Assembly (NCBI GenBank): GCA_016871685.1
Contig: VHCM01000006.1
Location: forward strand, 1-47,156
Direction: 5' to 3'
Length of the DNA stretch: 47,156 nt
Origin: Verrucomicrobiota bacterium
GTDB lineage: Bacteria; Verrucomicrobiota; Verrucomicrobiia; Verrucomicrobiales; Akkermansiaceae
Below the pieces are notes generated by a model. That model was not told the origin of the DNA, made no database searches, and was given only the letters and a program-made list of their open reading frames with translations. The stretch's first letter is position 1. Every line of letters starts with the position of its first letter. The translations under genes and the position numbers were made by a program. Below are positions 39,418-47,156 of this stretch, piece after piece.

Positions 39418-40542
39418 ATGACCACAAAGCAACGCGCCCTGGTGATCGTGCTCGATTCGGTCGGCTGCGGCGGAGCGCCGGACGCGGCGGACTACGGTGA
39501 TGAGGGCGCGAACACGCTCGGCCATCTGTTCGAACGCATTCCGGGCTTGCAGCTTCCCCACCTGATGTCGCTCGGTCTCGGTGAAGTCCTCGGTCCGCCA
39601 CACCCGCAACGCTCCCGACAGGACGCGTTCGCCACACGCCTCACCGCGCAATCGGCGGGCAAGGACACCACCACCGGCCACTGGGAACTCATGGGTTGCG
39701 TGCTCGACGAGGCATTCGCGACCTTCGACCGCTTTCCCGCAGCGTTGGTCACCGCGATCGAAGAGGCGGCCGGAGTCCGGTTCATCGGCAACACCGCCGC
39801 ATCCGGCACCGAAATCCTCAAGTCCCTCGGCGAAGCGCATCTGCGCATCGGCTGCCCGATCCTCTACACCAGCGTCGACAGCGTGCTGCAGATCGCCGCG
39901 CATGAAGAGCGCTTCGGACTGGAGCGACTCCATGACCTCTGCGCCACCGCACGCCACACCATCGACGCGATGGGCATCCGCATCGGGCGCGTGATCGCCC
40001 GACCCTTCCTCGGCAACACGGCAGACGACTTTCAGCGCACCGCCCACCGCAGGGATTTCTCGCTCACCCCGCCCTCCACCGTCCTCAACGAACTGCAGTC
40101 CAAGAAAGTCCGCACGATCGGTGTCGGCAAGATCCACGACATCTTCGCCGGCAGCGGCCTCGACGAGTCGCACCCGACGAAATCCAATGCCGAGGGAATG
40201 GCGGTGATCGACCGGTTGTGGAACGAGCCGCCCGACACACCCCGCTTCCTCCTCGCCAACTTGGTCGATTTCGACATGCTCTACGGCCATCGCCGCGACC
40301 CGCAAGGGTATGCCGCCTGCCTCTGGGAGTTCGACGCGTGGCTCGGCGGCTTCCTCGAGCGGATCGGCAACGACGACCTCGTCATCCTCACCGCCGACCA
40401 CGGCAACGACCCGTATCACCGCGGCACGGACCACACCCGCGAACAAGTGCCGATGCTCGCCATCGGAGCCGGAGCCGATCCACTCGGCGAGCCACGCGTC
40501 TTTTCCGACGTCGCGCGGATGATCGCACGTGTGTTCGCTTGA
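39418..40542 (+). CDS. deoB: Phosphopentomutase
   Basis: ALVIVLDSVGCGGAPDAADYGDEGANTLGH, KDTTTGHWELMG, VGKIHDIFAGSG, LTADHGNDPYHRGTDHTREQVPML. Confidence 0.95.
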   Translation: MTTKQRALVIVLDSVGCGGAPDAADYGDEGANTLGHLFERIPGLQLPHLMSLGLGEVLGPPHPQRSRQDAFATRLTAQSAGKDTTTGHWELMGCVLDEAFATFDRFPAALVTAIEEAAGVRFIGNTAASGTEILKSLGEAHLRIGCPILYTSVDSVLQIAAHEERFGLERLHDLCATARHTIDAMGIRIGRVIARPFLGNTADDFQRTAHRRDFSLTPPSTVLNELQSKKVRTIGVGKIHDIFAGSGLDESHPTKSNAEGMAVIDRLWNEPPDTPRFLLANLVDFDMLYGHRRDPQGYAACLWEFDAWLGGFLERIGNDDLVILTADHGNDPYHRGTDHTREQVPMLAIGAGADPLGEPRVFSDVARMIARVFA

Positions 40543-40598
40543 CGACAGCTCTCCGTTGTTGCCACCTCCACTCCAAGACTCACCCTCCACCCACCCGC

Positions 40599-41117
40599 AT
40601 GCACTGGAGCGACACGTTTCTCGATCTCTTCGACCGTTGCGTCGCCGCCTACCGCGGCGGCAATCGCGACTTCACCACATACTACACCGCGCACGACCTC
40701 GCGTTCCTCGAATCGATCGGCTGCCGCCAGCGCGAGTTCTTCGATTTCGTGGAGGACTTTTGCGAGGAAGGAATCCCCTCGCCCGGCACCGCGCTGCTCG
40801 TCGCGTCGGTGCGTCGCGACTGGATGCTCGCCCATCCCGGCGAGCCTCGCCCGGACGTGCTGCTCACCCGCGACACCATCCCGACCTTCGGCGACACGCT
40901 CGACGGCATCGCCTACCTGCCGCGCATTCTTGCCAAAGCGCGCGCGAAACTCCGCGGCGCGCTCGACCCCGACCTGATGTTCGGCTGCGGCGGCGACCGC
41001 AAGTTCCTCCGCGAACACGGCGGCATCCACCCCGCCGATTTCCTGCGCGAGGTCTGGATCGCCGGCGACGACGACCGACAAGTCGCCGACTGGGTGCGCG
41101 CACGATACACGCGGTGA
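40599..41117 (+). CDS. DUF5069-like protein
   Basis: PRSPRD-like start lacking; LPRILAKARAKLRGALDPDLMFGCGGDRKFLREHGGIHPADFLREVW resembles DUF5069. Confidence 0.6.
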   Translation: MHWSDTFLDLFDRCVAAYRGGNRDFTTYYTAHDLAFLESIGCRQREFFDFVEDFCEEGIPSPGTALLVASVRRDWMLAHPGEPRPDVLLTRDTIPTFGDTLDGIAYLPRILAKARAKLRGALDPDLMFGCGGDRKFLREHGGIHPADFLREVWIAGDDDRQVADWVRARYTR

Positions 41118-41190
41118 CGCGGCCGGGGATGACAACCTGATTCCGATCTTCGCCTTGTTTCGACGGTTCGTCCGATCGATCCTGCCGCGT

Positions 41191-41919
41191 ATGAATCCGA
41201 TCGCGAATCCCGAATATCTGAACACGGTCTTTGAATTCATCCCCGAGGGAAAGCCGGGCGACTTCTGGGTGGTCACCGCATACAACCCCGGCGGCAAACC
41301 CGCGGATCCCGGAGACAACCTCGAGGGCGATGCCCGGCTGCTCGACGAGATCCATGAGCTGAAAATCACCCGGTTCCGCGTCATCGGACTCTCCGCCGAC
41401 GCATCGCATGCGGAACCCGGATGGGGCATCGCTTGCGATGAGAACACCGCCATCGGCCTCGGCCGGCGCTACAAGCAACAGGCGCTCTTCCACTTCCATG
41501 CCGCGCGGATCGATCTCGTCGATTGTCGCACCCACAAGCGCAAGGCGCTCGCCAATCCCGCGACACGCATCCTCGATCCCCGCACGCTGCGACACTTCTC
41601 GTTGTTCGTCGGCTCGCCGGAGAACGGCAGACGCATCGATCCGATCGAATACGCCGGCATCGGCACGCGCATCGGCGCCCTGTTTCCCGGCTTCACCATC
41701 CAACGCGCCGAGGGCGGATTCGAATCACGCTTCGAAGACACTCTCGTGATCCACATCGCCACGCGCGAACCAACCAAGGTCGTCGAGGCCGCACACAGTA
41801 TCCGCAGCTTCCTCAACCAGAAAGGCGTGGGCATCTCGCACAACGGCGTCTACCAGCGAGTCCGCGACTGGAGCGACACCGAACTCATCCTCGAGGCGTT
41901 TGGATTGAAGAACACCTGA
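41191..41919 (+). CDS. DUF3293-like conserved protein
   Basis: FWVVTAYNPGGKPADPGDNLEGDARLLDEI, IGLGRRYKQQALFHF resembles DUF3293. Confidence 0.5.
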   Translation: MNPIANPEYLNTVFEFIPEGKPGDFWVVTAYNPGGKPADPGDNLEGDARLLDEIHELKITRFRVIGLSADASHAEPGWGIACDENTAIGLGRRYKQQALFHFHAARIDLVDCRTHKRKALANPATRILDPRTLRHFSLFVGSPENGRRIDPIEYAGIGTRIGALFPGFTIQRAEGGFESRFEDTLVIHIATREPTKVVEAAHSIRSFLNQKGVGISHNGVYQRVRDWSDTELILEAFGLKNT

Positions 41920-41954
41920 TCCGCATCGAACCCGGATGCGAAGTGCCAGGAAAA

Positions 41955-42009
41955 AGTTTCAAGGTTCAAGTGGTCAGTTTCAAGAGAAGAGGAAGAAATC
42001 GCTCTCCGC
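41955..42009 (+). repeat. 55-bp intergenic repeat unit, copy 1
   Basis: AGTTTCAAGGTTCAAGTGGTCAGTTTCAAGAGAAGAGGAAGAAATCGCTCTCCGC; 53/55 identical to 46006-46060. Confidence 0.9.
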
Positions 42010-42141
42010 ACTCCGCCCTCCGTTCCCTGTCCTCTGCCCCCCCTGATGACCGATGACCGATGACCGACAACTTATCTCCCTTCTTTTCCACTTCTCACTC
42101 GGCACTTCTTCCGCACTCGGCACTTCATTCGCGTTTCTTTC

Positions 42142-42207
42142 ACCCGCCACGCGGGACGCGCGGCGGGGCCGGCAGGATGCCGACGCTCCCCGGCTCCGCG
42201 CTGGCAC
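42142..42207. repeat. REP-like element embedded in the larger composite repeat
   Basis: ACCCGCCACGCGGGACGCGCGGCGGGGCCGGCAGGATGCCGACGCTCCCCGGCTCCGCGCT; near-identical to 11861-11922. Confidence 0.8.
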
Positions 42208-42246
42208 CCCTCTTCCCCAATCTCTCATTTCCAATAACCAATCTCT

Positions 42247-42315
42247 CTTCTTCTCTTCTCACTCGGCACTTCTTTCGCGTTTCTTGAAACTTGAAACTGA
42301 ACACTTGACACTTCC
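42247..42315 (+). repeat. CTTCTTCTCTTCTCACTCGGCACTTCTTTCGCGT...CTTGAAACTTGAAACTGAACACTTGAC repeat, copy 1
   Basis: 34-bp exact match to 46096-46129, then the same TTGAAACTTGAAACTGAACACTTGAC motif. Confidence 0.9.
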
Positions 42316-42386
42316 TTGACTTTCTCAGTGCGAATCCGGGCTTGCGCGGGCACGCGGTTCCGCGTATCTCCCCTGCCCTTCCGACC

Positions 42387-42950
42387 ATGCCCAGCACCCC
42401 CGTCATCAACCTCCGCAAGGGACACGCCGTCCGCCACAACAACGAGATCTGCATCGTTGCCGATCACGAGCTGAAGACGCCGCCGAGGATGGCCTCGTAC
42501 GTGCAGATGTCGATCCGCAGCGTGGCGACCAAGAAGGTGTTCAACCTCCGCCTCACCTCCAACGACTCGCTCGAAGGCGTGGTGCTCGAGCGCACGCCAC
42601 ACGAGTACTCGTACAAGGACAGCAGCGGTTACCATTTCCTCGATCCGAACACCTATGAGGACGCCATCGTCCACGAGGACCTCATCGAGAACGTGAAAAA
42701 CTACCTGATCGAGGGTCAGGCGTACACGCTGCTCATCGCCGACGGCAACGTCGTCTCGATCGAGCTGCCGCTGACGATGACGATGACCGTCAAGGAGTCG
42801 TCCGAAGGCGTGAAGGGCGACTCGGCGAACAACGTCTACAAGCCTGCGGTGATGGAAACCGGATTGATCGTTCAGGTGCCGTTGTTCATCAACCAAGGCG
42901 AGCGGATCAACATCAAGACCGAGGACAACTCGTATCTCGGCCGGGCCTGA
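42387..42950 (+). CDS. efp: Elongation factor P (divergent tip loop)
   Basis: INLRKGHAVRHNNEICIVADHELKTPPRMASYVQMSIRSVATKKVFNLRL...YHFLDPNTYED...ETGLIVQVPLFINQGERINIKTEDNSYLGRA. Confidence 0.92.
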   Translation: MPSTPVINLRKGHAVRHNNEICIVADHELKTPPRMASYVQMSIRSVATKKVFNLRLTSNDSLEGVVLERTPHEYSYKDSSGYHFLDPNTYEDAIVHEDLIENVKNYLIEGQAYTLLIADGNVVSIELPLTMTMTVKESSEGVKGDSANNVYKPAVMETGLIVQVPLFINQGERINIKTEDNSYLGRA

Positions 42951-43017
42951 TCCCACGGCGGCCCCTGCGGGCCGGGTTGCGTTGGTTTTCGCTTGTGCTC
43001 CCACGGGCCGTGTGGTC

Positions 43018-44319
43018 ATGGTGTTCCTCATGCGCCACCGCTTGCTACTGATTCCCGGGATTCTTTTTTCCTGCGGTGCGGTTTGGTCATCGGCGCAACC
43101 GGCCGACCCTTCCGCCCCGTCATCGTCGGCTCCGGTTGCTGCCGCCGAATCCCGCACCTACCAGGTGCGCAAGGGCGACACGTTCGAGAGCATCGCGCGT
43201 CGCCATGGATGTTCCGTGCGCGGACTGATCGAGCTCAACGGACTCAAACCGACCACCGTGCTGCAGATCGGCATGCCGCTCAAGCTGCCGGCCGCGCAGG
43301 TCAACGAAGCGGCATCTGTGCCGACCACGGCGTTGCCGGCGGAAGGCACGCACACGATCGCCAAGGGCGACACGTTCGCCGTGCTGGCCAAGAAGTACGG
43401 GATTCCATCGAGTGAATTGCTTGCCGCCAACCCCGGCGTGAATCCAACGAAATTGCAAATCGGCCAGGTCGTGAAATTGCGGCGCGATGCGGATACAAGC
43501 ACCAACACCGCCGCAACGGCACCCTCCACCAGCGAGCCCCCGGCATCGGCTGAATCTGCGGCGGCGCCGACACCACCGGCCGTGGATGCGACTGCTGTGG
43601 CCGACGCGCCATCGCCGCCAGCCACAACGGAGTCAGCGGCACCCGCTCCGGAGCCATCACCACCGCCAGCCGCGATTGTGGTGCGCGAGGAGGAGATCGA
43701 GTCGTCGGCCACCCACACCGTGCGCAAGGGCGACACCTTCGCGACGATCGCGAAGAAGCATCGCGTGAGCGTGCGGCAGATCGAGCAAGCCAACCCAGGC
43801 GTGAAATCCAATCGTCTGAAGATTGGTCAAACCCTCCGCATCCAGCAGCCGAAAGCCGCCCCGAAGGAAGAGTCGAAGCCCACGGCACCACCGGCCATTG
43901 CGGAGGCCGCGCCACCCATGACCCAATCTCCTGATGCGGCGGCTGCTCCATCGACGCCGACGCCTGCCGCAGCGGCCACCGAACCGCCTGCGCCAGCGGT
44001 GGTTTCCGCGCCGCCACCGGCACCAACGAACGAGACGGCATCCACCGAGACGGCCGTGACTTCACCGCCGCCTGCGCCACCGTCTGCAGCCGCTCCCGCG
44101 GCACCACCACCCGCGGCACCGTCCCCGCGGGCCATCGAGTCGCGAAAACAGGTGCTGCGCAGGGTCAGCGAGCCGATGACGTTTGGTGAATTCGCCGCCA
44201 GCCAAGGCTGCACGGTCGAGGAACTCAACGCGTTGAATGGATACAGCATGACGCCGGATTCGATCCTCTCCGCTGCGGCGGAGGTCCTCGTGCCGCTCCC
44301 CCCTGACACGGATCCATGA
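43018..44319 (+). CDS. Secreted multi-LysM protein with Pro/Ala-rich linkers
   Basis: YQVRKGDTFESIARRHGCSVRGLIELNGL, HTIAKGDTFAVLAKKYGIPSSELLAANPG, HTVRKGDTFATIAKKHRVSVRQIEQANPG, and a degenerate fourth unit TFGEFAASQGCTVEELNALNGY. Confidence 0.88.
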   Translation: MVFLMRHRLLLIPGILFSCGAVWSSAQPADPSAPSSSAPVAAAESRTYQVRKGDTFESIARRHGCSVRGLIELNGLKPTTVLQIGMPLKLPAAQVNEAASVPTTALPAEGTHTIAKGDTFAVLAKKYGIPSSELLAANPGVNPTKLQIGQVVKLRRDADTSTNTAATAPSTSEPPASAESAAAPTPPAVDATAVADAPSPPATTESAAPAPEPSPPPAAIVVREEEIESSATHTVRKGDTFATIAKKHRVSVRQIEQANPGVKSNRLKIGQTLRIQQPKAAPKEESKPTAPPAIAEAAPPMTQSPDAAAAPSTPTPAAAATEPPAPAVVSAPPPAPTNETASTETAVTSPPPAPPSAAAPAAPPPAAPSPRAIESRKQVLRRVSEPMTFGEFAASQGCTVEELNALNGYSMTPDSILSAAAEVLVPLPPDTDP

Positions 44320-44951
44320 TCCGCTTCCGCCTGTTGGGTATCCCGGTGGTGGTCCAGCCGTTCTTCTGGATCACCCTTGCATTGGTGGGCGGCGCGGTCT
44401 CGGCGAAGTCACCCGATGATTTCCTCAGGCTCGGGTTGTTTCTCCTCGCGGGCTTCGTCTCGATCCTCGTGCACGAACTCGGACACGCCCTCACTGCCCG
44501 ACGCTTCGGCGGATGGTCGGAAATCACGCTCGAGGCATTCGGTGGATTCGCTACATGCACCGGCGTGCGCCTCGGACGATGGCAACAAATGGCGTTGTCC
44601 GCCGCCGGTCCGGCACTGCAGATCCTGCTCGGCATTGTCGTGTGGTGGTCGCTTCCGCATGCCATCGACCTCACGCCTCATGCCAAGTACTTCCTGCACA
44701 CGCTGATGGTGATCAGCCTGTTCTGGGCCGTGCTCAACCTGCTGCCGGTCCTGCCGCTGGATGGCGGACGCATTCTTGAAGCGCTGCTCGGTCCGCGACA
44801 AATCCGCACCACCTTGTGGATTTCGATCGTGGTCTCGCTGGTCTGCGGATGGCTGATGTTCAACGCCTACGGCAGCATGCTGTTTGCGATCTTCATGGGA
44901 TTTTTCGCGTGGCAGGCGTGGAAAGCGCTGGCCGCACTGCCCCGGGGCTGA
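44316..44951 (+). CDS. M50 family site-2-type membrane metalloprotease
   Basis: SILVHELGHALTARRFG, LLPVLPLDGGRILEALL; 4-nt overlap with the LysM gene. Confidence 0.9.
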   Translation: MIRFRLLGIPVVVQPFFWITLALVGGAVSAKSPDDFLRLGLFLLAGFVSILVHELGHALTARRFGGWSEITLEAFGGFATCTGVRLGRWQQMALSAAGPALQILLGIVVWWSLPHAIDLTPHAKYFLHTLMVISLFWAVLNLLPVLPLDGGRILEALLGPRQIRTTLWISIVVSLVCGWLMFNAYGSMLFAIFMGFFAWQAWKALAALPRG

Positions 44952-45015
44952 TCGCTCCCCCGCCGCCAACGACTGCGGGATTGCCTCCCGGCCGCGCATC
45001 CGCCATGGATGATCC

Positions 45016-45975
45016 ATGCAGCCGATCACCTTCCGACCTCTCTACATGGAACGCGTCTGGGGCGGACGCGAACTCGAGCGCGTGTACCATCGGCATCTGC
45101 CCGACCGGCATCAGCCCTACGGCGAATCGTGGGAAATCGTCGACCGCGAGGACGCACAGTCGGTGGTGGAAGCAGGGTGCTTCGTCGGCACGACGCTGCA
45201 TGAGTTGTGGAACCGGCATCGCGCCGAACTCTTCGGCGACGGATACGCGGATGGTGCCGAACGGTTTCCCTTGCTCATCAAGATCCTCGATGCGCGCGAC
45301 GACTTGTCGATCCAGGTGCATCCGCCCGCATCGATCGCGGCATCGCTCGGCGGCGAGCCGAAGACCGAGATGTGGGTCATCGCGGATTGTGTACCAGGCG
45401 CGAAACTTTACGCCGGACTCCGGCGCGGGGTGACGCGCGAGGCATTCGAGCGGGCGGTGGCCGAAGGCACGGTCGCCGAATGCGTCCACGCGATCGAGCC
45501 ACAGCCCGGCGACTCGATCTTCATCCCGTCCGGCAGACTGCACGCGATTGGTGCCGGGTTCCTCATCCACGAGATCCAGCAGAACTCCGACACCACCTAT
45601 CGCGTTTTCGATTGGAACCGGATGGGACTCGACGGCACACCGCGCGAGCTGCATGTGGCCGAGTCGATGGCGAGCATCGACTTTGCTGATTTCGAGCCGG
45701 CGATGGACGTGCCATGCGGCGAGGTGCTCGCGGAATGCGCGCATTTCAAGACCATCAGTCGACGTTTCGCCGAGGGCGGCATGCTCGCAAATCCGGATGC
45801 CGCGCGGTTTTCGATTGTCACCGTGATCCAGGGCAGCCTGACCAGCACCGACGGCAGGCGATTTGAAACGGGCAGATCACTACTGCTGCCGAAAGCCGCG
45901 GATCCGTTGCAAGCCGCGGCCGACACGACCGTGCTGCAGATCACCGTGCCGGAGAGGAGTGGTGGTAAAAGCTGA
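45016..45975 (+). CDS. manA: Mannose-6-phosphate isomerase, class I
   Basis: ITFRPLYMERVWGGRELE, LLIKILDARDDLSIQVHPP, EMWVIADCVPGAKLYAGLRRGVT, PSGRLHAIGAGFLIHEIQQNSDTTYRVFDWNR. Confidence 0.94.
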   Translation: MQPITFRPLYMERVWGGRELERVYHRHLPDRHQPYGESWEIVDREDAQSVVEAGCFVGTTLHELWNRHRAELFGDGYADGAERFPLLIKILDARDDLSIQVHPPASIAASLGGEPKTEMWVIADCVPGAKLYAGLRRGVTREAFERAVAEGTVAECVHAIEPQPGDSIFIPSGRLHAIGAGFLIHEIQQNSDTTYRVFDWNRMGLDGTPRELHVAESMASIDFADFEPAMDVPCGEVLAECAHFKTISRRFAEGGMLANPDAARFSIVTVIQGSLTSTDGRRFETGRSLLLPKAADPLQAAADTTVLQITVPERSGGKS

Positions 45976-45994
45976 AATGCTGAAATGCTGAAAT
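45971..45994 (+). repeat. GCTGAAAT x3 tandem repeat overlapping the manA stop codon
   Basis: GCTGAAAT GCTGAAAT GCTGAAAT; manA TGA is at 45973-45975. Confidence 0.9.
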
Positions 45995-46005
45995 CAGAGA
46001 GGTCG

Positions 46006-46060
46006 AGTTTCAAGGTTCAAGTGGTCAGTTTCAAGAGAAGAGGAAGAAGCCGCTCTCCGC
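46006..46060 (+). repeat. 55-bp intergenic repeat unit, copy 2
   Basis: 53/55 identical to 41955-42009. Confidence 0.9.
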
Positions 46061-46095
46061 TTTCTTCCTCTGAAAACTGATCACTGATCTCCCTT

Positions 46096-46170
46096 CTTCT
46101 TCTCTTCTCACTCGGCACTTCTTTCGCGTCCCCCGCTTGAAACTTGAAACTGAACACTTGACCCTTGAAA
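46096..46170 (+). repeat. CTTCTTCTCTTCTCACTCGGCACTTCTTTCGCGT...TTGAAACTTGAAACTGAACACTTGAC repeat, copy 2
   Basis: 34-bp exact match to 42247-42280 and the same downstream motif. Confidence 0.9.
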
Positions 46171-46174
46171 CCAG

Positions 46175-47156
46175 TCATCTTCCTCCCACCGCGGCCGCGA
46201 TTTGATGTGCGATGTGATGGAACGCGGCGGACACCGGATGGGTCGCGGGATCCGCGAGGGCGACGGGCATGCCCGAGTCGCCGCGCTCGCGGGTGGTGAT
46301 GTCGATCGGAATCTGGCCGAGCAGCGGCACACCGAGCATCGCCGCCTCACGACGTCCGCCTCCCTCGCCGAAGATCGCATGGCGTTTGCCGGCATCGCAC
46401 TCGAACCACGCCATGTTTTCGACCAGTCCGAGGATCGGAACATTGACCTTTCCAAACATCGCCACGGCCTTGCGCGCGTCGATGAGTGCCACTTCCTGCG
46501 GTGTGGTGACGATCACCGCGCCATCGACCGAGACCGTCTGCACGATCGTGAGCTGAATGTCGCCGGTGCCGGGCGGAAGATCGAGGACCAGATAATCGAG
46601 ATCGTCCCAAGCAACTTGCCGGAGAAATTGCTGGGTGTAGCGGGTGGCCATCGGCCCGCGCACGATCACCGGCGAGCGCTCTTCGAGCAGAAAGCCCATC
46701 GACATCAGGCGGATGCCGTGCGCGACGATCGGGATGATCTCGTCCTTGTCATTGGCGAGCGGCCGCTCGTTGCTGCCGAACATGTGCGCGATCGATGGTC
46801 CGTAGAGATCGCAATCGCAGAGGCCGACCCGCGCACCGTCGCGCGCCAGCGCCACCGCGAGGTTGGCGGCGACGGTGGACTTGCCGACACCGCCTTTGCC
46901 CGAGGCCACGGCGATCACATGCTTGACCCCGGGGATCGACGACTTGCCGACCGATCCTGCGGCGGCCGCGGCAGCGGGCACGTCCTTCACCTCGATCTCG
47001 ACCTTGACCGTGCCCACATCGGGCAATCCGTCGAGCACGGCATGACAGTCGCGGAAGAGTTGCTCCGGCACCTGCGGGTCACGGGTCTGCACTTCGATTT
47101 TCACCCGGGTTTCGCCCGCATTGCAATGGATCTCCTTGACCAGCCCGAAGGAGACG
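46175..47156 (-). CDS. mrp: Mrp/NBP35-family Fe-S carrier P-loop ATPase (5' end outside window)
   Basis: HVIAVASGKGGVGKSTVAANLAVALA, CDCDLYGPSIAHMFG, VRGPMATRYTQQFLRQVAWDDLDYLVLDLPPGTGDIQL. Reverse-strand reading continues in frame past 47104 (VSFGLVKEIHCNAGETRVKIEV), so the listed GTG start is probably internal. Confidence 0.93.
   Translation of the reverse strand, partial: VSFGLVKEIHCNAGETRVKIEVQTRDPQVPEQLFRDCHAVLDGLPDVGTVKVEIEVKDVPAAAAAAGSVGKSSIPGVKHVIAVASGKGGVGKSTVAANLAVALARDGARVGLCDCDLYGPSIAHMFGSNERPLANDKDEIIPIVAHGIRLMSMGFLLEERSPVIVRGPMATRYTQQFLRQVAWDDLDYLVLDLPPGTGDIQLTIVQTVSVDGAVIVTTPQEVALIDARKAVAMFGKVNVPILGLVENMAWFECDAGKRHAIFGEGGGRREAAMLGVPLLGQIPIDITTRERGDSGMPVALADPATHPVSAAFHHIAHQIAAAVGGR

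Noticed and set aside
38372-39637. 421-aa minus-strand ORF opposite trpS
   Set aside because: Shadow ORF spanning two plus-strand genes.
42043-42068. GATGACC tandem as a separate microsatellite locus
   Set aside because: Only about three units and part of the composite intergenic element; not treated as an independent feature.
41950-42320. Possible CRISPR array
   Set aside because: Repeats are irregular in length and spacing, nested, without uniform spacers, and no cas genes are nearby.
42955-42995. GGCCC-ctgc-GGGCC as an efp terminator
   Set aside because: No adjacent U-run; stem short for such GC-rich DNA.
42225-43157. 310-aa minus-strand ORF opposite efp
   Set aside because: Shadow ORF whose tail (SVQFQVSRNAKEVPSEK) is translated repeat sequence.

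Overview
A 47 kb, GC-rich, gene-dense bacterial chromosome segment, most likely Verrucomicrobiota (inferred from protein flavour and intergenic repeat style). Most of it is housekeeping: PII, mscL, deoC, dnaX, ybaB, dnaB, ROK kinase, dtd, carA, purA, uppS, ppk1, nadD, ctaA, dxr, cdsA, a gyrA/parC-like gene, trpS, deoB, efp, M50 protease, manA and mrp. The main non-routine items are: (1) a continuous minus-strand ORF of at least 1447 codons at 1-4343, absent from the supplied ORF track, encoding a modular secreted protein with repeated Ig/PKD-like, discoidin-like and PA14-like units; (2) a locus deoC - ALDH - vapBC - ALDH-like pseudoenzyme, where the two ALDH genes look like the two halves of an ALDH16-type protein separated by a toxin-antitoxin cassette; (3) a tightly coupled operon of SSS transporter, DapA-family lyase, aldehyde dehydrogenase and a D-tartrate-dehydratase-like enolase-superfamily enzyme, suggesting an unassigned sugar-acid pathway; (4) two families of intergenic repeats (REP-like 'GGCAGGATGCCGACGCTCCCC' and 'ACTTGAAACTGAAC'), one nested within the other; (5) several lineage-divergent or degenerate core proteins (EF-P tip loop, DnaX zinc module, alpha/beta hydrolase lacking the Ser nucleophile, ROK kinase lacking Zn ligands, GyrA/ParC-like QRDR); (6) a truncated nnrE-like 5' fragment next to a REP-like element. 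I saw no rRNA, tRNA or CRISPR array.
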